Below, piece after piece: positions 49,864 to 58,177 of a stretch of DNA of 64,000 nt. Under the pieces are notes generated by a model. That model was not told the DNA's origin, searched no databases, and was given only the letters and a program-made list of their open reading frames with translations. The stretch is from the NCBI GenBank assembly GCA_036376245.1, contig DASVAS010000002.1:33861-97860 (forward strand), given 5' to 3'. The position numbers were made by a program, and so were the translations under genes. This stretch comes from DATARR01 sp036376245. GTDB taxonomy: Bacteria > Acidobacteriota > Thermoanaerobaculia > Multivoradales > UBA5704. Position 1 is the first letter of the stretch. Each line of letters begins with the position of its first letter.

Positions 49864-51030
49864 CTACGCCAGCTCCGCGATCCCCTTCTCCATCCGCCTT
49901 ACCAGCTCCGGCAGCGCGCCCTCGTCCACCGAGCAGTGGGCGATCCGCAGGTAGCGCGGGGCGATGGAGATCAGGCCGGTGTCGTGCCGGTCCAGCAGGT
50001 GGCGGCGGACGGTCTCGGAATCAAGGCCCAGCCGCTCGGGCAGCTCCACCAGGGCGAAGCAGCCGGAGTTGAAGGGAAGGGTGGCCATCAGGCCGGGGTC
50101 CGCCCCGGCCAGGGCCCCCTTCAACGCCCGATACCGCCCCTCCAGGAGTTGCCGCACCGCTTCGATCTCGGCCTCGACGCCCTCCTTGCGGAGGGCCTGG
50201 AGGAGGATCTCCTGGCTGGTCGCCACCGGGGAGCCGATCACCGAGCGCACCAGCGTCTTCACCTTGCTCTCCAGCGACCGCGCCGCTTCCGATTCCGGCT
50301 CCACGGCGAAGGTCAGGAAACCGACCCGGCCGCCGAAGAAGGAGAACTCCTTGGTGGCCCCGTCCACCTTGACCGCCACCAGGTTCGGGTGGGCCCCCGC
50401 CAGCTCCCAGAAGAGCGAATCGCGGGGGATGTCCGGCTCGAAGACCAGTCCGGCGTAGGCGTCGTCGCATATCAGGACGAGAGGTCTGCGCGCGGCCACC
50501 CCGAGGAGGGACTCGACCGTGGCCCGCCGCTCCTCCGGGTCCGGGGAGTATCCGCCGGGATTGGACGGGATGTTGAGGATCGCCACCGCCGGCTCGCCCT
50601 CCGGCAGGTCCGCCAGGGCATCGGCCACGGCCCGCGGGTTGTACCGCCCGTCCACGTAGGCCGGGGCGGTCAGCACCTTCGCTCCCGTGCGCACGGCGAA
50701 GGCCTGCCGGTAGTTGCCCCAGAAGGGCTGGGGGACGGCCACCGCCTTCCCCTCGCCCCCGAACAGGTCGGCCAGCAGCGACAGGCCGTGGCTCAGGCCC
50801 GCGGTCACCAGCGGCAGGCTGGAGGGAGCCCCGGCCGGCGCCGAACGGCGCTGCCACTCGCGCCACCGCTGGCGGACCTCCGGCATCCCCTCGACGGGGG
50901 AGCCGGCGGCGGCCTGGGCGGGAATGCCGGCGGCGAAGAAGACCCTTTTCCCGAGGGGGGAGAGGGCCTGGAACAGGGCCGGGGTTTCCCGTTCGAGAGG
51001 CGCGTTGACCGCCGCCGCCATATCGCGCAT
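49864..51030 (-). CDS. PLP-dependent aminotransferase class I/II
   Basis: A 388-residue fold-type I aminotransferase. SHGLSLLADLFGG, PQPFWGNYRQAF, NIPSNPGGYSPDPEE, ICDDAYAGLVF and the PLP lysine in KVDGATKEFSFFGGRVGF give the standard order. The substrate is not clear; the end IAPRYLRIAHCSVDEGALPE carries the substrate-binding Arg. It is divergent from the M61 peptidase. Confidence 0.85.
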   Translation of the reverse strand: MRDMAAAVNAPLERETPALFQALSPLGKRVFFAAGIPAQAAAGSPVEGMPEVRQRWREWQRRSAPAGAPSSLPLVTAGLSHGLSLLADLFGGEGKAVAVPQPFWGNYRQAFAVRTGAKVLTAPAYVDGRYNPRAVADALADLPEGEPAVAILNIPSNPGGYSPDPEERRATVESLLGVAARRPLVLICDDAYAGLVFEPDIPRDSLFWELAGAHPNLVAVKVDGATKEFSFFGGRVGFLTFAVEPESEAARSLESKVKTLVRSVIGSPVATSQEILLQALRKEGVEAEIEAVRQLLEGRYRALKGALAGADPGLMATLPFNSGCFALVELPERLGLDSETVRRHLLDRHDTGLISIAPRYLRIAHCSVDEGALPELVRRMEKGIAELA

Positions 51031-51126
51031 GGCGGCAGAGTATAGCGGCGATCTCGGACCGGGCTGTCCCGTCCCGGCCCGCTTTCGTATCTCTTATAGT
51101 TGGCGGCACTCCGAGGAAACCAAAGA

Positions 51127-52968
51127 ATGCCGAGAGCCTTGACATCGACGGTCGTGACGCTGGCGCTCGCCGCCGGCGGCCTGTATGGAGCCCGAATGCC
51201 TGAACCGATCTCCTATACGCTGCGTTTCCCCGCTCCCCAGACGCATTACGTCGAGGTCGAGGCCTCGATCCCCACCGACGGCCGGCCCGAGGTCGAGCTG
51301 TTGATGGCGGTCTGGACGCCCGGCTCCTACCTGGTCCGGGAGTACTCCCGCAACCTCGAGGCGGTCTCGGCCGCCACCGAGGCGGGCCGGCCATTGGGCG
51401 TCGAGAAGACGGCCAAGAACCGTTGGCGGGTGCGGACCGGGGGCGAGCCCCGCATCAAGGTGCGCTACCAGGTCTACTCGCGGGAGATGTCGGTGCGGAC
51501 CAACTTCGTGGACTCCGCCTTCGCCATCCTCAACGGCGCCCCCACCTTCCTGACCCGCGAAGGGGCCCAGGACCGGCCGCACGACGTGCGGGTCGTCCTG
51601 CCGCCGGACTGGAAGCTCTCGGCCAGCCCGCTGCCGCCGGTCCCGGGCGGCGGCGACAACACCTGGCGGGCCGACGACTTCGACACCCTCGTCGACTCCC
51701 CTCTCTACGCCGGCAACGCCACGGTCCACCGGTTCGAGGTGGCGGGCCGCCAGCACCTGCTGGTCAACGAGGGGGAGGACGGCATCTGGGACGGCCCCCG
51801 CTCGGCCGCCGACGCGGCGAAGATCGTCCAGGAGCAGGTGGACTTCTGGGGCGTGGCTCCCTATCCCCGGTACGTCTTCTTCAACCTCCTCACCGAGGGC
51901 GGCGGCGGGCTGGAGCACAAGAACGCCAGCACCTTGCTGAGCAGCCGCTGGCGGACGCGCACCCGCGAGGGCTACCTCGACTGGCTGGGTCTGGTCAGCC
52001 ACGAGCTCTTCCACGCCTGGAACGGCAAGCGCCTGCGGCCGGCCGAGCTCGGACCCTTCGAGTACGAGCGGGAGGTCTACACCCGCGGCCTGTGGGCCGT
52101 GGAGGGCTTCACCTCCTACTACGGCGACCTGATGGTCCACCGGGCGGGCTTCTCTACCCGCAAGGAGTACCTGAAGAACCTGAGCCGGGCCATCGAGACC
52201 CTGCAGACCACCCCCGGCCGCCTGGTGCAGCCGCTGGACGAGGCCTCCTTCGACGCCTGGATCAAGTTCTACCGGCGGGACGAGAACTCGGTGAATTCCG
52301 CCATCAGCTACTACACCAAGGGGGAGGTCGTGGCCTTCCTCCTGGACGCCCGCATCCGCCGCGCCACGGGCGGCGGCCGCAGCCTGGACGACGCCATGCG
52401 CCTCGCCTTCCAGCGCTACTCGGGCGAGCGCGGTTTCCGGGAGGAGGAGCTGCTCCGCGTCTTCGACGAGGTGGCGGGAGCCGGACTCGGCGACTGGCTG
52501 AAGCGCGCCCTGGAGACCACCGAGGAGCTGGACTACTCCGAGGCCCTGGACTGGTACGGCCTGCGCTTCGTCGAGTCCAAGGAGAAGAAGGACGAGGACG
52601 CCGAGGAGCAGCCCGCCGCCTGGCTGGGCCTGGAGATCGAGAACCAGGCGGGACGCCTCGTGGTGACCGGGGTCAAGCGGGAGACGCCCGCCTACGAGGC
52701 CGGCGTCAATGTGGGCGACGAGCTCCTGGCCATCGGTGACTACCGGGTGCCCGCCGAGGGGCTGGAGAACCGGCTGAAGAGCTACCGGCCCGGAGAGAAG
52801 GCCATCCTCCTGGTCTCCCGGCGGGACCGCCTCACCCGCCTCCCCGTCACCTTCGGCGAGAAGCCCCGCAACCGCTGGAAGCTGGAGGCGGCCCCGAACG
52901 CCACGCCGGAGCAGAAGGCGCGGCTGGAGGCGTGGCTGGCCGGGGCGGGGGTGGAGGTGGTGAGGTAG
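51127..52968 (+). CDS. M61 family metallopeptidase with PDZ domain
   Basis: A secreted 613-residue zinc peptidase of the glycyl aminopeptidase family. The signal peptide begins MPRALTSTVVTLALAAGGLY. The N-terminal beta domain is followed by GGGLEHKNASTLL and the zinc motif LVSHELFHAWNGKRLRP, with ligand Glu near LWAVEGFTSYYGDL. The C-terminal PDZ domain has VTGVKRETPAYEAGVNVGDE. ATG 51127 starts at the signal peptide; ATG 51100 is also in frame. Periplasmic peptide processing is likely. Confidence 0.9.
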   Translation: MPRALTSTVVTLALAAGGLYGARMPEPISYTLRFPAPQTHYVEVEASIPTDGRPEVELLMAVWTPGSYLVREYSRNLEAVSAATEAGRPLGVEKTAKNRWRVRTGGEPRIKVRYQVYSREMSVRTNFVDSAFAILNGAPTFLTREGAQDRPHDVRVVLPPDWKLSASPLPPVPGGGDNTWRADDFDTLVDSPLYAGNATVHRFEVAGRQHLLVNEGEDGIWDGPRSAADAAKIVQEQVDFWGVAPYPRYVFFNLLTEGGGGLEHKNASTLLSSRWRTRTREGYLDWLGLVSHELFHAWNGKRLRPAELGPFEYEREVYTRGLWAVEGFTSYYGDLMVHRAGFSTRKEYLKNLSRAIETLQTTPGRLVQPLDEASFDAWIKFYRRDENSVNSAISYYTKGEVVAFLLDARIRRATGGGRSLDDAMRLAFQRYSGERGFREEELLRVFDEVAGAGLGDWLKRALETTEELDYSEALDWYGLRFVESKEKKDEDAEEQPAAWLGLEIENQAGRLVVTGVKRETPAYEAGVNVGDELLAIGDYRVPAEGLENRLKSYRPGEKAILLVSRRDRLTRLPVTFGEKPRNRWKLEAAPNATPEQKARLEAWLAGAGVEVVR

Positions 52969-52973
52969 GAGAG

Positions 52974-53077
52974 AAAGGACACCAGGGACACCAAGGACCT
53001 CAAGGACCAAAGACGATACTTATTCGTCCCTGGTGTCCCTGGTGTCCTTGGTGTCCCTGGTGTCCTTGAGGTCCTTT
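52974..53077. repeat. 9-nt-unit hairpin repeat between convergent genes
   Basis: Left arm from 52974 (AAAGGACACCAGGGACACC) and right arm 53027-53077 (ending CCTTGAGGTCCTTT) pair over at least 36 nt; the right arm has extra units. It starts 5 nt after the M61 peptidase stop and ends 23 nt before the PPTase stop. Confidence 0.85.
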
Positions 53078-53100
53078 CCTGCTCCGGGCCTGGCAAAGCC

Positions 53101-53838
53101 TTAAACCAGCTCCCACGTCTTCACCACCCACTCCCCGCCCTCGATCGCCAGCGCTCCGATGTAGTCCGGGGCCGGGCGGAAGTGGTGGAAGAACCAGCGG
53201 GCGGCCCGCTCCGCGTCCCCTTCCAGGGTGAGCATGCGGGGCGGCTCGCCCGGGGCGAGGGTGACGTCGAAGGAGTCCAGGGGCGCCGCCAGCCCCTCCC
53301 CCACCGCCTTGAGATAGGCCTCCTTCCGCGTCCAGCAGTTGAAGAAGGCTTCCTCCTTGGCGGGGAACGGGATCCCCCGCAGCACCTGCCGCTCGCTCTC
53401 CGAGAAGAAGCGCTCCGAGATCTGGTCGCAGTCCGGCATGGGCTTCAGATACTCGACGTCCACCCCGATCTCGGGGCCGAGGACGAAGCCCACCAGGGCC
53501 AGCTCGTCGGAGTTGGAGAGGTTGAACTGCAGGCCGCCGGGCGCCGGGGATTCCAGGAACGGCTTGCCCCGGGGGCCGTAATGGAACCGGATCAGCTCCG
53601 GCCGGGCCCCGGTGTAGGCGGCGAGGAGCGTCCGCAGGGCGCCCCGGCCCACCACGTACTGCCGCCGGTGCTTCTCGAAGCGGAAGCGGTTTGCCCGCGC
53701 CCATTCATCCTGGGACAGAGACCGGCCGAGTTGCTCGACCCGCTCCGGGGCGGGATCGAGCCGGACGGCCCAGACATGGGCTTCGCCGGGCCCCAGGGAG
53801 AGGCCCGGCGAGGGAGAGCTTGGCGGGAACCCGGTCAC
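53101..53838 (-). CDS. 4'-phosphopantetheinyl transferase (Sfp type)
   Basis: Activates carrier domains of NRPS, PKS or fatty acid synthases by adding phosphopantetheine from CoA. The 245-residue length is Sfp-like. Key motifs are NLSNSDELALVGF, IGVDVEYLKP, RFFSESERQVL and NCWTRKEAYLKAVGEGLAAP. The GTG at 53838 overlaps the thioesterase stop (GTGA), which decides the start. Third gene of mbtH-thioesterase-PPTase. Confidence 0.92.
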   Translation of the reverse strand: MTGFPPSSPSPGLSLGPGEAHVWAVRLDPAPERVEQLGRSLSQDEWARANRFRFEKHRRQYVVGRGALRTLLAAYTGARPELIRFHYGPRGKPFLESPAPGGLQFNLSNSDELALVGFVLGPEIGVDVEYLKPMPDCDQISERFFSESERQVLRGIPFPAKEEAFFNCWTRKEAYLKAVGEGLAAPLDSFDVTLAPGEPPRMLTLEGDAERAARWFFHHFRPAPDYIGALAIEGGEWVVKTWELV

Positions 53839-54623
53839 CAGGAACGGGGAAGGGCCGCGGCGGTGACCTCGGCCAGATCCCGCGCCACCGCCTCCAGCAG
53901 GAGGTCCTTGGAACCGGTGAGGAAAAAGTGGTCCCCCGGCAGCATCCGCATCCGGAACCGGCCGCGGGTGTGCACCTGCCAGGCTTCGACGTCCTCGCGG
54001 GTGACGTCCTCGTCGCCGAGGCCGCCGAAGGCCGAGATGCCGAAGTCGAACGGCTCCTCTTCCTTGAACTCGTACGTCTCGTTCACCGCGAAGTCCGCCC
54101 GCAGGATGGGGATCAGCAGGCGCATCAGCTCCTCGTGCTGCAGCACCTCCTCGGGCGTGCCGTTGAGCTCCCGCAGCTTCACCAGGAACTCGGGCTCCGG
54201 CAGATCGTAGATCGGCTCCTCGCGGGCAGGCATCTGCGGCGCCCGGCGGCCGGAGGCGAAGAGGTGGAGCGGCAGCGTCCTGCCGCGGCGCCGCAGCTCG
54301 CGGGACAGCTCGAAGCCGATGGCCGCTCCCATGCTGTGGCCGAAGAAGACGAACGGCAGATCCATGTAGGGCTGCAGCGCGTCCGCGAGGGCCGTGATCA
54401 TGGGCTCGGAGCGGTCGAACCCCGGCTCGCGCATGCGGCTCTCGCGACCGGGGAGCTGCACCGGGCAGACCTCGACGTCGGCCGGCAGGGACTTCCCCCA
54501 GCCGCGGTAGACGGACGCGCCGCCGCCGGCGTACGGGAAGCAGAACATGCGCAGCCGCGCCCGCGGGTTCACCTCGCGGTAGGCCAGCCAACGGTCTGTG
54601 GGATTGCCAGTCGTAGGCTTCAC
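53835..54623 (-). CDS. Type II thioesterase
   Basis: An alpha/beta hydrolase of 262 residues that clears wrong acyl groups from carrier proteins. RMFCFPYAGGGASVYRGWGK, VCPVQLPGRESRM, the nucleophile elbow VFFGHSMGAAIGFEL and the catalytic His in LPGDHFFLTGSKD match GrsT/RifR-type enzymes. It follows the MbtH gene by 7 nt. Confidence 0.93.
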   Translation of the reverse strand: MKPTTGNPTDRWLAYREVNPRARLRMFCFPYAGGGASVYRGWGKSLPADVEVCPVQLPGRESRMREPGFDRSEPMITALADALQPYMDLPFVFFGHSMGAAIGFELSRELRRRGRTLPLHLFASGRRAPQMPAREEPIYDLPEPEFLVKLRELNGTPEEVLQHEELMRLLIPILRADFAVNETYEFKEEEPFDFGISAFGGLGDEDVTREDVEAWQVHTRGRFRMRMLPGDHFFLTGSKDLLLEAVARDLAEVTAAALPRSW

Positions 54624-54630
54624 GGCCGGA

Positions 54631-54876
54631 TCAGTTCGCGTCCTGGCCCGCCTGCCGGCTGCGCTCCATCTCTTCCATCTTCTTGCGCAGGGAGAGGGGG
54701 CGCATGTCGGTCCAGACTTCCTTGATGTAGTCCAGGCACTCCTGCTTGAGGCCGGACTTGCCGACGTCGTTCCAGCCGAGAGGGTTCTCGCGGTGGGCCG
54801 GCCAGATCGAATACTGCTCTTCGTGGTTCACCACCACTTTATAGATCGTAGTGTCTTCTCTATCTTCCCAGCTCAT
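54631..54876 (-). CDS. MbtH-like NRPS accessory protein
   Basis: An 81-residue chaperone that binds NRPS adenylation domains. The signature is NHEEQYSIWPAHRENPLGW followed by CLDYIKEVWTDMRPLSLRKK, with all conserved Trp residues. ATG 54876 follows AGGAGAT by about 5 nt. No adenylation domain is encoded in this window. Leads a run of three natural-product helper genes. Confidence 0.95.
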   Translation of the reverse strand: MSWEDREDTTIYKVVVNHEEQYSIWPAHRENPLGWNDVGKSGLKQECLDYIKEVWTDMRPLSLRKKMEEMERSRQAGQDAN

Positions 54877-55001
54877 GGGGACATCTCCTTCTGATTTCTT
54901 GAATTCTCTTGAGGCGAACCATTCTCCCCCTCTAAGTGTGTCATCGGCGCGGAATGCGTGACAGTCCACCCAAAGGGGAGTGGGCCGGACTGGTGAGGTT
55001 A

Positions 55002-56426
55002 TCACGCCCGCCGCGTCCGCGCCCGGCCCAGGGAGGCCACCAGGGCCTCGACGTCCGCCGGCCCGGTCCGGTAATTGGTGATGCAGGCCCGGATGGCCGG
55101 CCCCGCCTCCCCCAGGGAGACGTTGCTGATCCAGGCCTCGCCGGAGCCGACCACGTCCGCCACGATCCCCTCCAGGTAGGCCGCGGACCGCCCCGCCGGT
55201 CCCGAGTCCACGAAGCAGACCACCGGCAGGGGGGTGTCGTTGACGATCTCCCAGCCCTCCTCCCACAGGCGCTTGCGGAGCAGGTCCCCCATGGCGGTCT
55301 GGTGGCGGATCGCGTCCGCGTATCCTCCCCAGCCGGCCACGGCCAGGGAGAGGAAGACTTTCAAGCCGATGAACCGGCGGGACCACTGCATGGAATGGGA
55401 GTACGGGTCCGCCACCTCCAGGCCCGCCCCCTCCCGGGGCATGTAGCCGGCGGCGGTGCGGAACGTCCGCTCCAGCACCCCGGGGTGGCGGGTCAGGAAC
55501 ATGCCGGCGCCCATGGGGACCGACAGCCACTTGTGGGCGTCGAAGGTGATCGAGCTGGCGCGGGCGATCCCCTCCACGGCCGGCCGCAGCTCCGGCGCCA
55601 GCGCCGCCGCGCCGCCCCAGGCCGCGTCCGCGTGCAGCCAGAGCCCCCCTTCCTCGTCCGCCACCTGGGCGAGGTCGGCCACGGGATCGACGGTGCCGGC
55701 GCTGGTCGAGCCCATCGTCGCGACCACCAGGAACGGAGAGAGACCCGCCTCGCGGTCCTCGCGGATGCGGGCCGCGAGGTCCTCGGGGATCATCCGCAGC
55801 CGCGAGTCCACCCGCACCTCGCGCACCGCCTCGGTGCCCAGTCCCGATAGGCGCGCCGCCTTGAGGAAGGAATGGTGGGCCTCGCTGGAGACATAGAGCA
55901 CCGGCTGGCTGCGCAGGGCCAGGAGGCCCCGGCGGCCCACCTCGGGGAAGGCGCGGAGCAGCGCCACGGAGAGGGCGGTATGGTTGGCCTCGGCCCCGCC
56001 CGAGGCGAAGACCCCTTCCACCCGGTCCGGGTCGTAGCCGAACCGCGCCCCGAACGCGCGGACCAGGTGCCGCTCCACCTCGTTGGCCCAGGGGTTGTGG
56101 CTCCAGGCGGCGAGCTGCGGGTTGAAGGCGGCCACCAGGGCGTCGGCGGCGATGCCCATGGTGGTCGGCGCCGGGTTGAACAGCCCGAAATAGCGCGGAT
56201 GGGGTGTATGGACCTGCCCCCGCCACAATCCCTCGACAGCGGCGTCCAGCGCCTCCAGGGGCGCGACCGGCCGCTCGAAGTCGAACGGCGCCAGCGCCGC
56301 CCGGACCTTCTCGGGATCGAGCTCGGGCGCGACCCGTGCCTCCTCGACCCCCTTCATGTACGTCTCGATGGCCTCGACCAGGCGGCTCCACAGCTCGCCC
56401 CGATCTCCGGCGTCCAGCATCAGCAT
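55002..56426 (-). CDS. PLP-dependent group II decarboxylase
   Basis: A 474-residue decarboxylase of the aromatic-amino-acid/glutamate/diaminobutyrate family. The PLP lysine lies in SITFDAHKWLSVPMGAGMF; HPRYFGLFNPAPTTMGIAAD, ASGGAEANHTALSVAL, YVSSEAHHSFLKAARLSGLG and WLHADAAWGGAA precede it. ATG 56426 has AGGGAGG 6 nt upstream. Family members include pyridoxal-dependent steps of natural-product routes; it lies upstream of mbtH in the same direction, with 125 nt between. Substrate not predictable. Confidence 0.9.
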   Translation of the reverse strand: MLMLDAGDRGELWSRLVEAIETYMKGVEEARVAPELDPEKVRAALAPFDFERPVAPLEALDAAVEGLWRGQVHTPHPRYFGLFNPAPTTMGIAADALVAAFNPQLAAWSHNPWANEVERHLVRAFGARFGYDPDRVEGVFASGGAEANHTALSVALLRAFPEVGRRGLLALRSQPVLYVSSEAHHSFLKAARLSGLGTEAVREVRVDSRLRMIPEDLAARIREDREAGLSPFLVVATMGSTSAGTVDPVADLAQVADEEGGLWLHADAAWGGAAALAPELRPAVEGIARASSITFDAHKWLSVPMGAGMFLTRHPGVLERTFRTAAGYMPREGAGLEVADPYSHSMQWSRRFIGLKVFLSLAVAGWGGYADAIRHQTAMGDLLRKRLWEEGWEIVNDTPLPVVCFVDSGPAGRSAAYLEGIVADVVGSGEAWISNVSLGEAGPAIRACITNYRTGPADVEALVASLGRARTRRA

Positions 56427-56463
56427 CTCTGGCCTCCCTGCACAAAGCATAAGATAACGGTCC

Positions 56464-56847
56464 ATGACCACCCCGGACCCGACGACGTCCGCCGCCAGCC
56501 GGCTCGCTCCCTGCAGTTGGAAACCCAACTGCGTCTCGACCCTGGCGCCTCCCGGTCCCAAGCACATGGACCCCATCCCCTATGACGGCTCCCTGGCCGA
56601 GGCGCGGCAGAGGATGCTGAAGGTCCTGCGGGAGTACCCGCGCACCCGGATCGTCCGGGAGGAGCCGGACTATCTGAAGGCGGAGTGCCGTTCCCGGGTC
56701 TTCCGTTTCGTAGACGACGTCGACATCGCCTTCGACGACGCCGCCAAGCTGATCCACTTCCGCTCCGCCGCCCGGGTCGGGGTGCGGGACTTCGGGGTCA
56801 ACCGGAAGCGGATGGAAGAGATAAGGGAGCTGTTCCTGCGCGCGTGA
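56464..56847 (+). CDS. DUF1499 family protein
   Basis: A 127-residue protein. APCSWKPNCVSTLA, then the domain YLKAECRSRVFRFVDDVDIA and HFRSAARVGVRDFGVNRKRM, is characteristic of DUF1499, whose function is unknown. It is divergent from the decarboxylase with 37 nt between the starts. Its stop overlaps the SRPBCC GTG (GTGA). Confidence 0.88.
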   Translation: MTTPDPTTSAASRLAPCSWKPNCVSTLAPPGPKHMDPIPYDGSLAEARQRMLKVLREYPRTRIVREEPDYLKAECRSRVFRFVDDVDIAFDDAAKLIHFRSAARVGVRDFGVNRKRMEEIRELFLRA

Positions 56848-57332
56848 GGGTCTACGAGTACCGCACCCGCGTCCGTCTGCCCCGGCCGCGTCCCGAGGTC
56901 TTCGCCTTCTTCGCGGACGCCGCCAACCTCCAGGAGATCACCCCGCCCTGGCTGCACTTCCGCGTCCTGACTCCCCGGGTGGAGATGAAAGAAGGAGCGC
57001 TGATCGATTACCGCCTCCGCCTGCGCGGCTTTCCTATCCGCTGGAAGACCCGGATCGCCGCCTGGGATCCGCCCATCCGCTTCGTGGACGAGCAGGTCCG
57101 GGGTCCCTACCGCCTCTGGGTCCACGAGCACACCTTCGAGGAGGATGGGGACGGGACGATCGTGACGGACTACGTGCGCTACGCGGTGCCGTTCGGGGCG
57201 CTGGCCAACTGGCTCCTGGTGGCCAGGGATGTGCGGGCGATCTTCGAGTACAGGGAGGCGCGGTTGCGGGAGGTTTTTCTCCCTACGAATACGCGTAGCA
57301 CTCTCGAAACCACTCCGCCTTCAGCGGGATAA
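56844..57332 (+). CDS. SRPBCC-family (START-like) ligand-binding protein
   Basis: A 162-residue protein. RLPRPRPEVFAFFADAANLQ and EITPPWLHFRV are typical, followed by IRWKTRIAAWDPPIRFVDEQ, GPYRLWVHEHTFEED and YAVPFGALANWL. Homologs are annotated as CDP-paratose epimerase-like or cyclase/dehydrase; no catalytic role is assigned. The last 50 nt run antisense over the NYN gene end. Confidence 0.85.
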   Translation: MRVYEYRTRVRLPRPRPEVFAFFADAANLQEITPPWLHFRVLTPRVEMKEGALIDYRLRLRGFPIRWKTRIAAWDPPIRFVDEQVRGPYRLWVHEHTFEEDGDGTIVTDYVRYAVPFGALANWLLVARDVRAIFEYREARLREVFLPTNTRSTLETTPPSAG

Positions 57333-57912
57333 AGGCGTTGGAGGTATTACGAAGCGCGGCACTGAACATCGGGGACGCGCAGTACACCTTCTTGTCCAGA
57401 TCCCTCACCGCCTTGACGGCGGGCGTGAAGTCGCCGTCTCCGGAGAGCAGATAGGCCGCGTCGTACGCATCCTCGACGGCCAGCTTGTACATCTCCACCG
57501 CCAGCATGATGTCCACAGCCTTCTCTTTCAGCAACGAGACCCACTGGTAGCGCTGCGCCAAGCCCAGGAGCTCGGCCTGGCACTCCGGCTCCAGCCTGAC
57601 CCTGCCCAGGAACGCCAGAAGCTCAGCCGACAGCTCGTTGGCCCTGGGCCGCTCCTCGATTCTGCCGAGATGAACCGAAATGCGGGCATCCGTGTTCTGG
57701 AGGCGGGAAAGGAACTGCCGCTGCTCCCGGTAGCCCTTATGCTCCTGCTTGAGGGCTCCAATGTAGTAGCGGCTGCCGATCCAGTCGCGAGGGCTGACCA
57801 GCTTCCGCGAGATCGCCGCGTAGTCCAGAGCGAACAGATCCTTGACACCACAGCTCCGGCACGCGTGATACCAGTTGTTCCCATCGATGAAGAGAATCGC
57901 CCTCTCGGCCAC
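57283..57912 (-). CDS. NYN-domain (LabA/DUF88-like) putative RNase
   Basis: A 209-residue PIN-like nuclease domain. Acidic residues are in AILFIDGNNWYHACR, LKEKAVDIMLAVEMYKLA and YLLSGDGDFTPAV, the NYN active site. GTG 57912 is preferred (VAERAILFIDG); the frame is open further upstream without recognisable homology. A terminator-like hairpin lies only 9 nt upstream. The GC content is lower than in its neighbours, suggesting horizontal acquisition or a defence role; that is inference. Confidence 0.82.
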   Translation of the reverse strand: MAERAILFIDGNNWYHACRSCGVKDLFALDYAAISRKLVSPRDWIGSRYYIGALKQEHKGYREQRQFLSRLQNTDARISVHLGRIEERPRANELSAELLAFLGRVRLEPECQAELLGLAQRYQWVSLLKEKAVDIMLAVEMYKLAVEDAYDAAYLLSGDGDFTPAVKAVRDLDKKVYCASPMFSAALRNTSNAFIPLKAEWFRECYAYS

Positions 57913-57921
57913 TTGGACCCC

Positions 57922-57960
57922 AAAAAGAAAAGCCCCGGGTGTGCTTACGCAGACCCGGGG
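57922..57960 (-). terminator. Strong intrinsic-terminator-like hairpin just upstream of the NYN start
   Basis: CCCCGGGT (57933-57940) pairs with ACCCGGGG (57953-57960), extended by an inner TGC/GCA pair around TTAC. On the minus strand the stem is followed by CTTTTCTTTTT and, 9 nt on, the NYN GTG. It shares 17 identical nt (57922-57938) with the terminator at 26063-26079. Confidence 0.75.
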
Positions 57961-58177
57961 GAGGTAAATACGTCGAGGGCCGAAGCCCCAGACGGTCTCT
58001 TCAAGCTGGATCCTACCGAAAGAGAACGCGTCCGTCAACTCCCCTTCGCTCTCTTTCAGAGAACCGCTTGCCTTCACCCGGAATTCCGACCAGAAGAATA
58101 TCACGAGGGGGGAATTCCAGTGTCCCCTTTCCGCAAGACCCGACGGCCGCTCCATGGCCGGGATATCCTCTCCCGCC

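Noticed and set aside
57963..58177. N-terminal extension of the NYN gene to 58179
   Set aside because: The extra 89 residues show no homology and run through a terminator hairpin; the domain begins at 57912.
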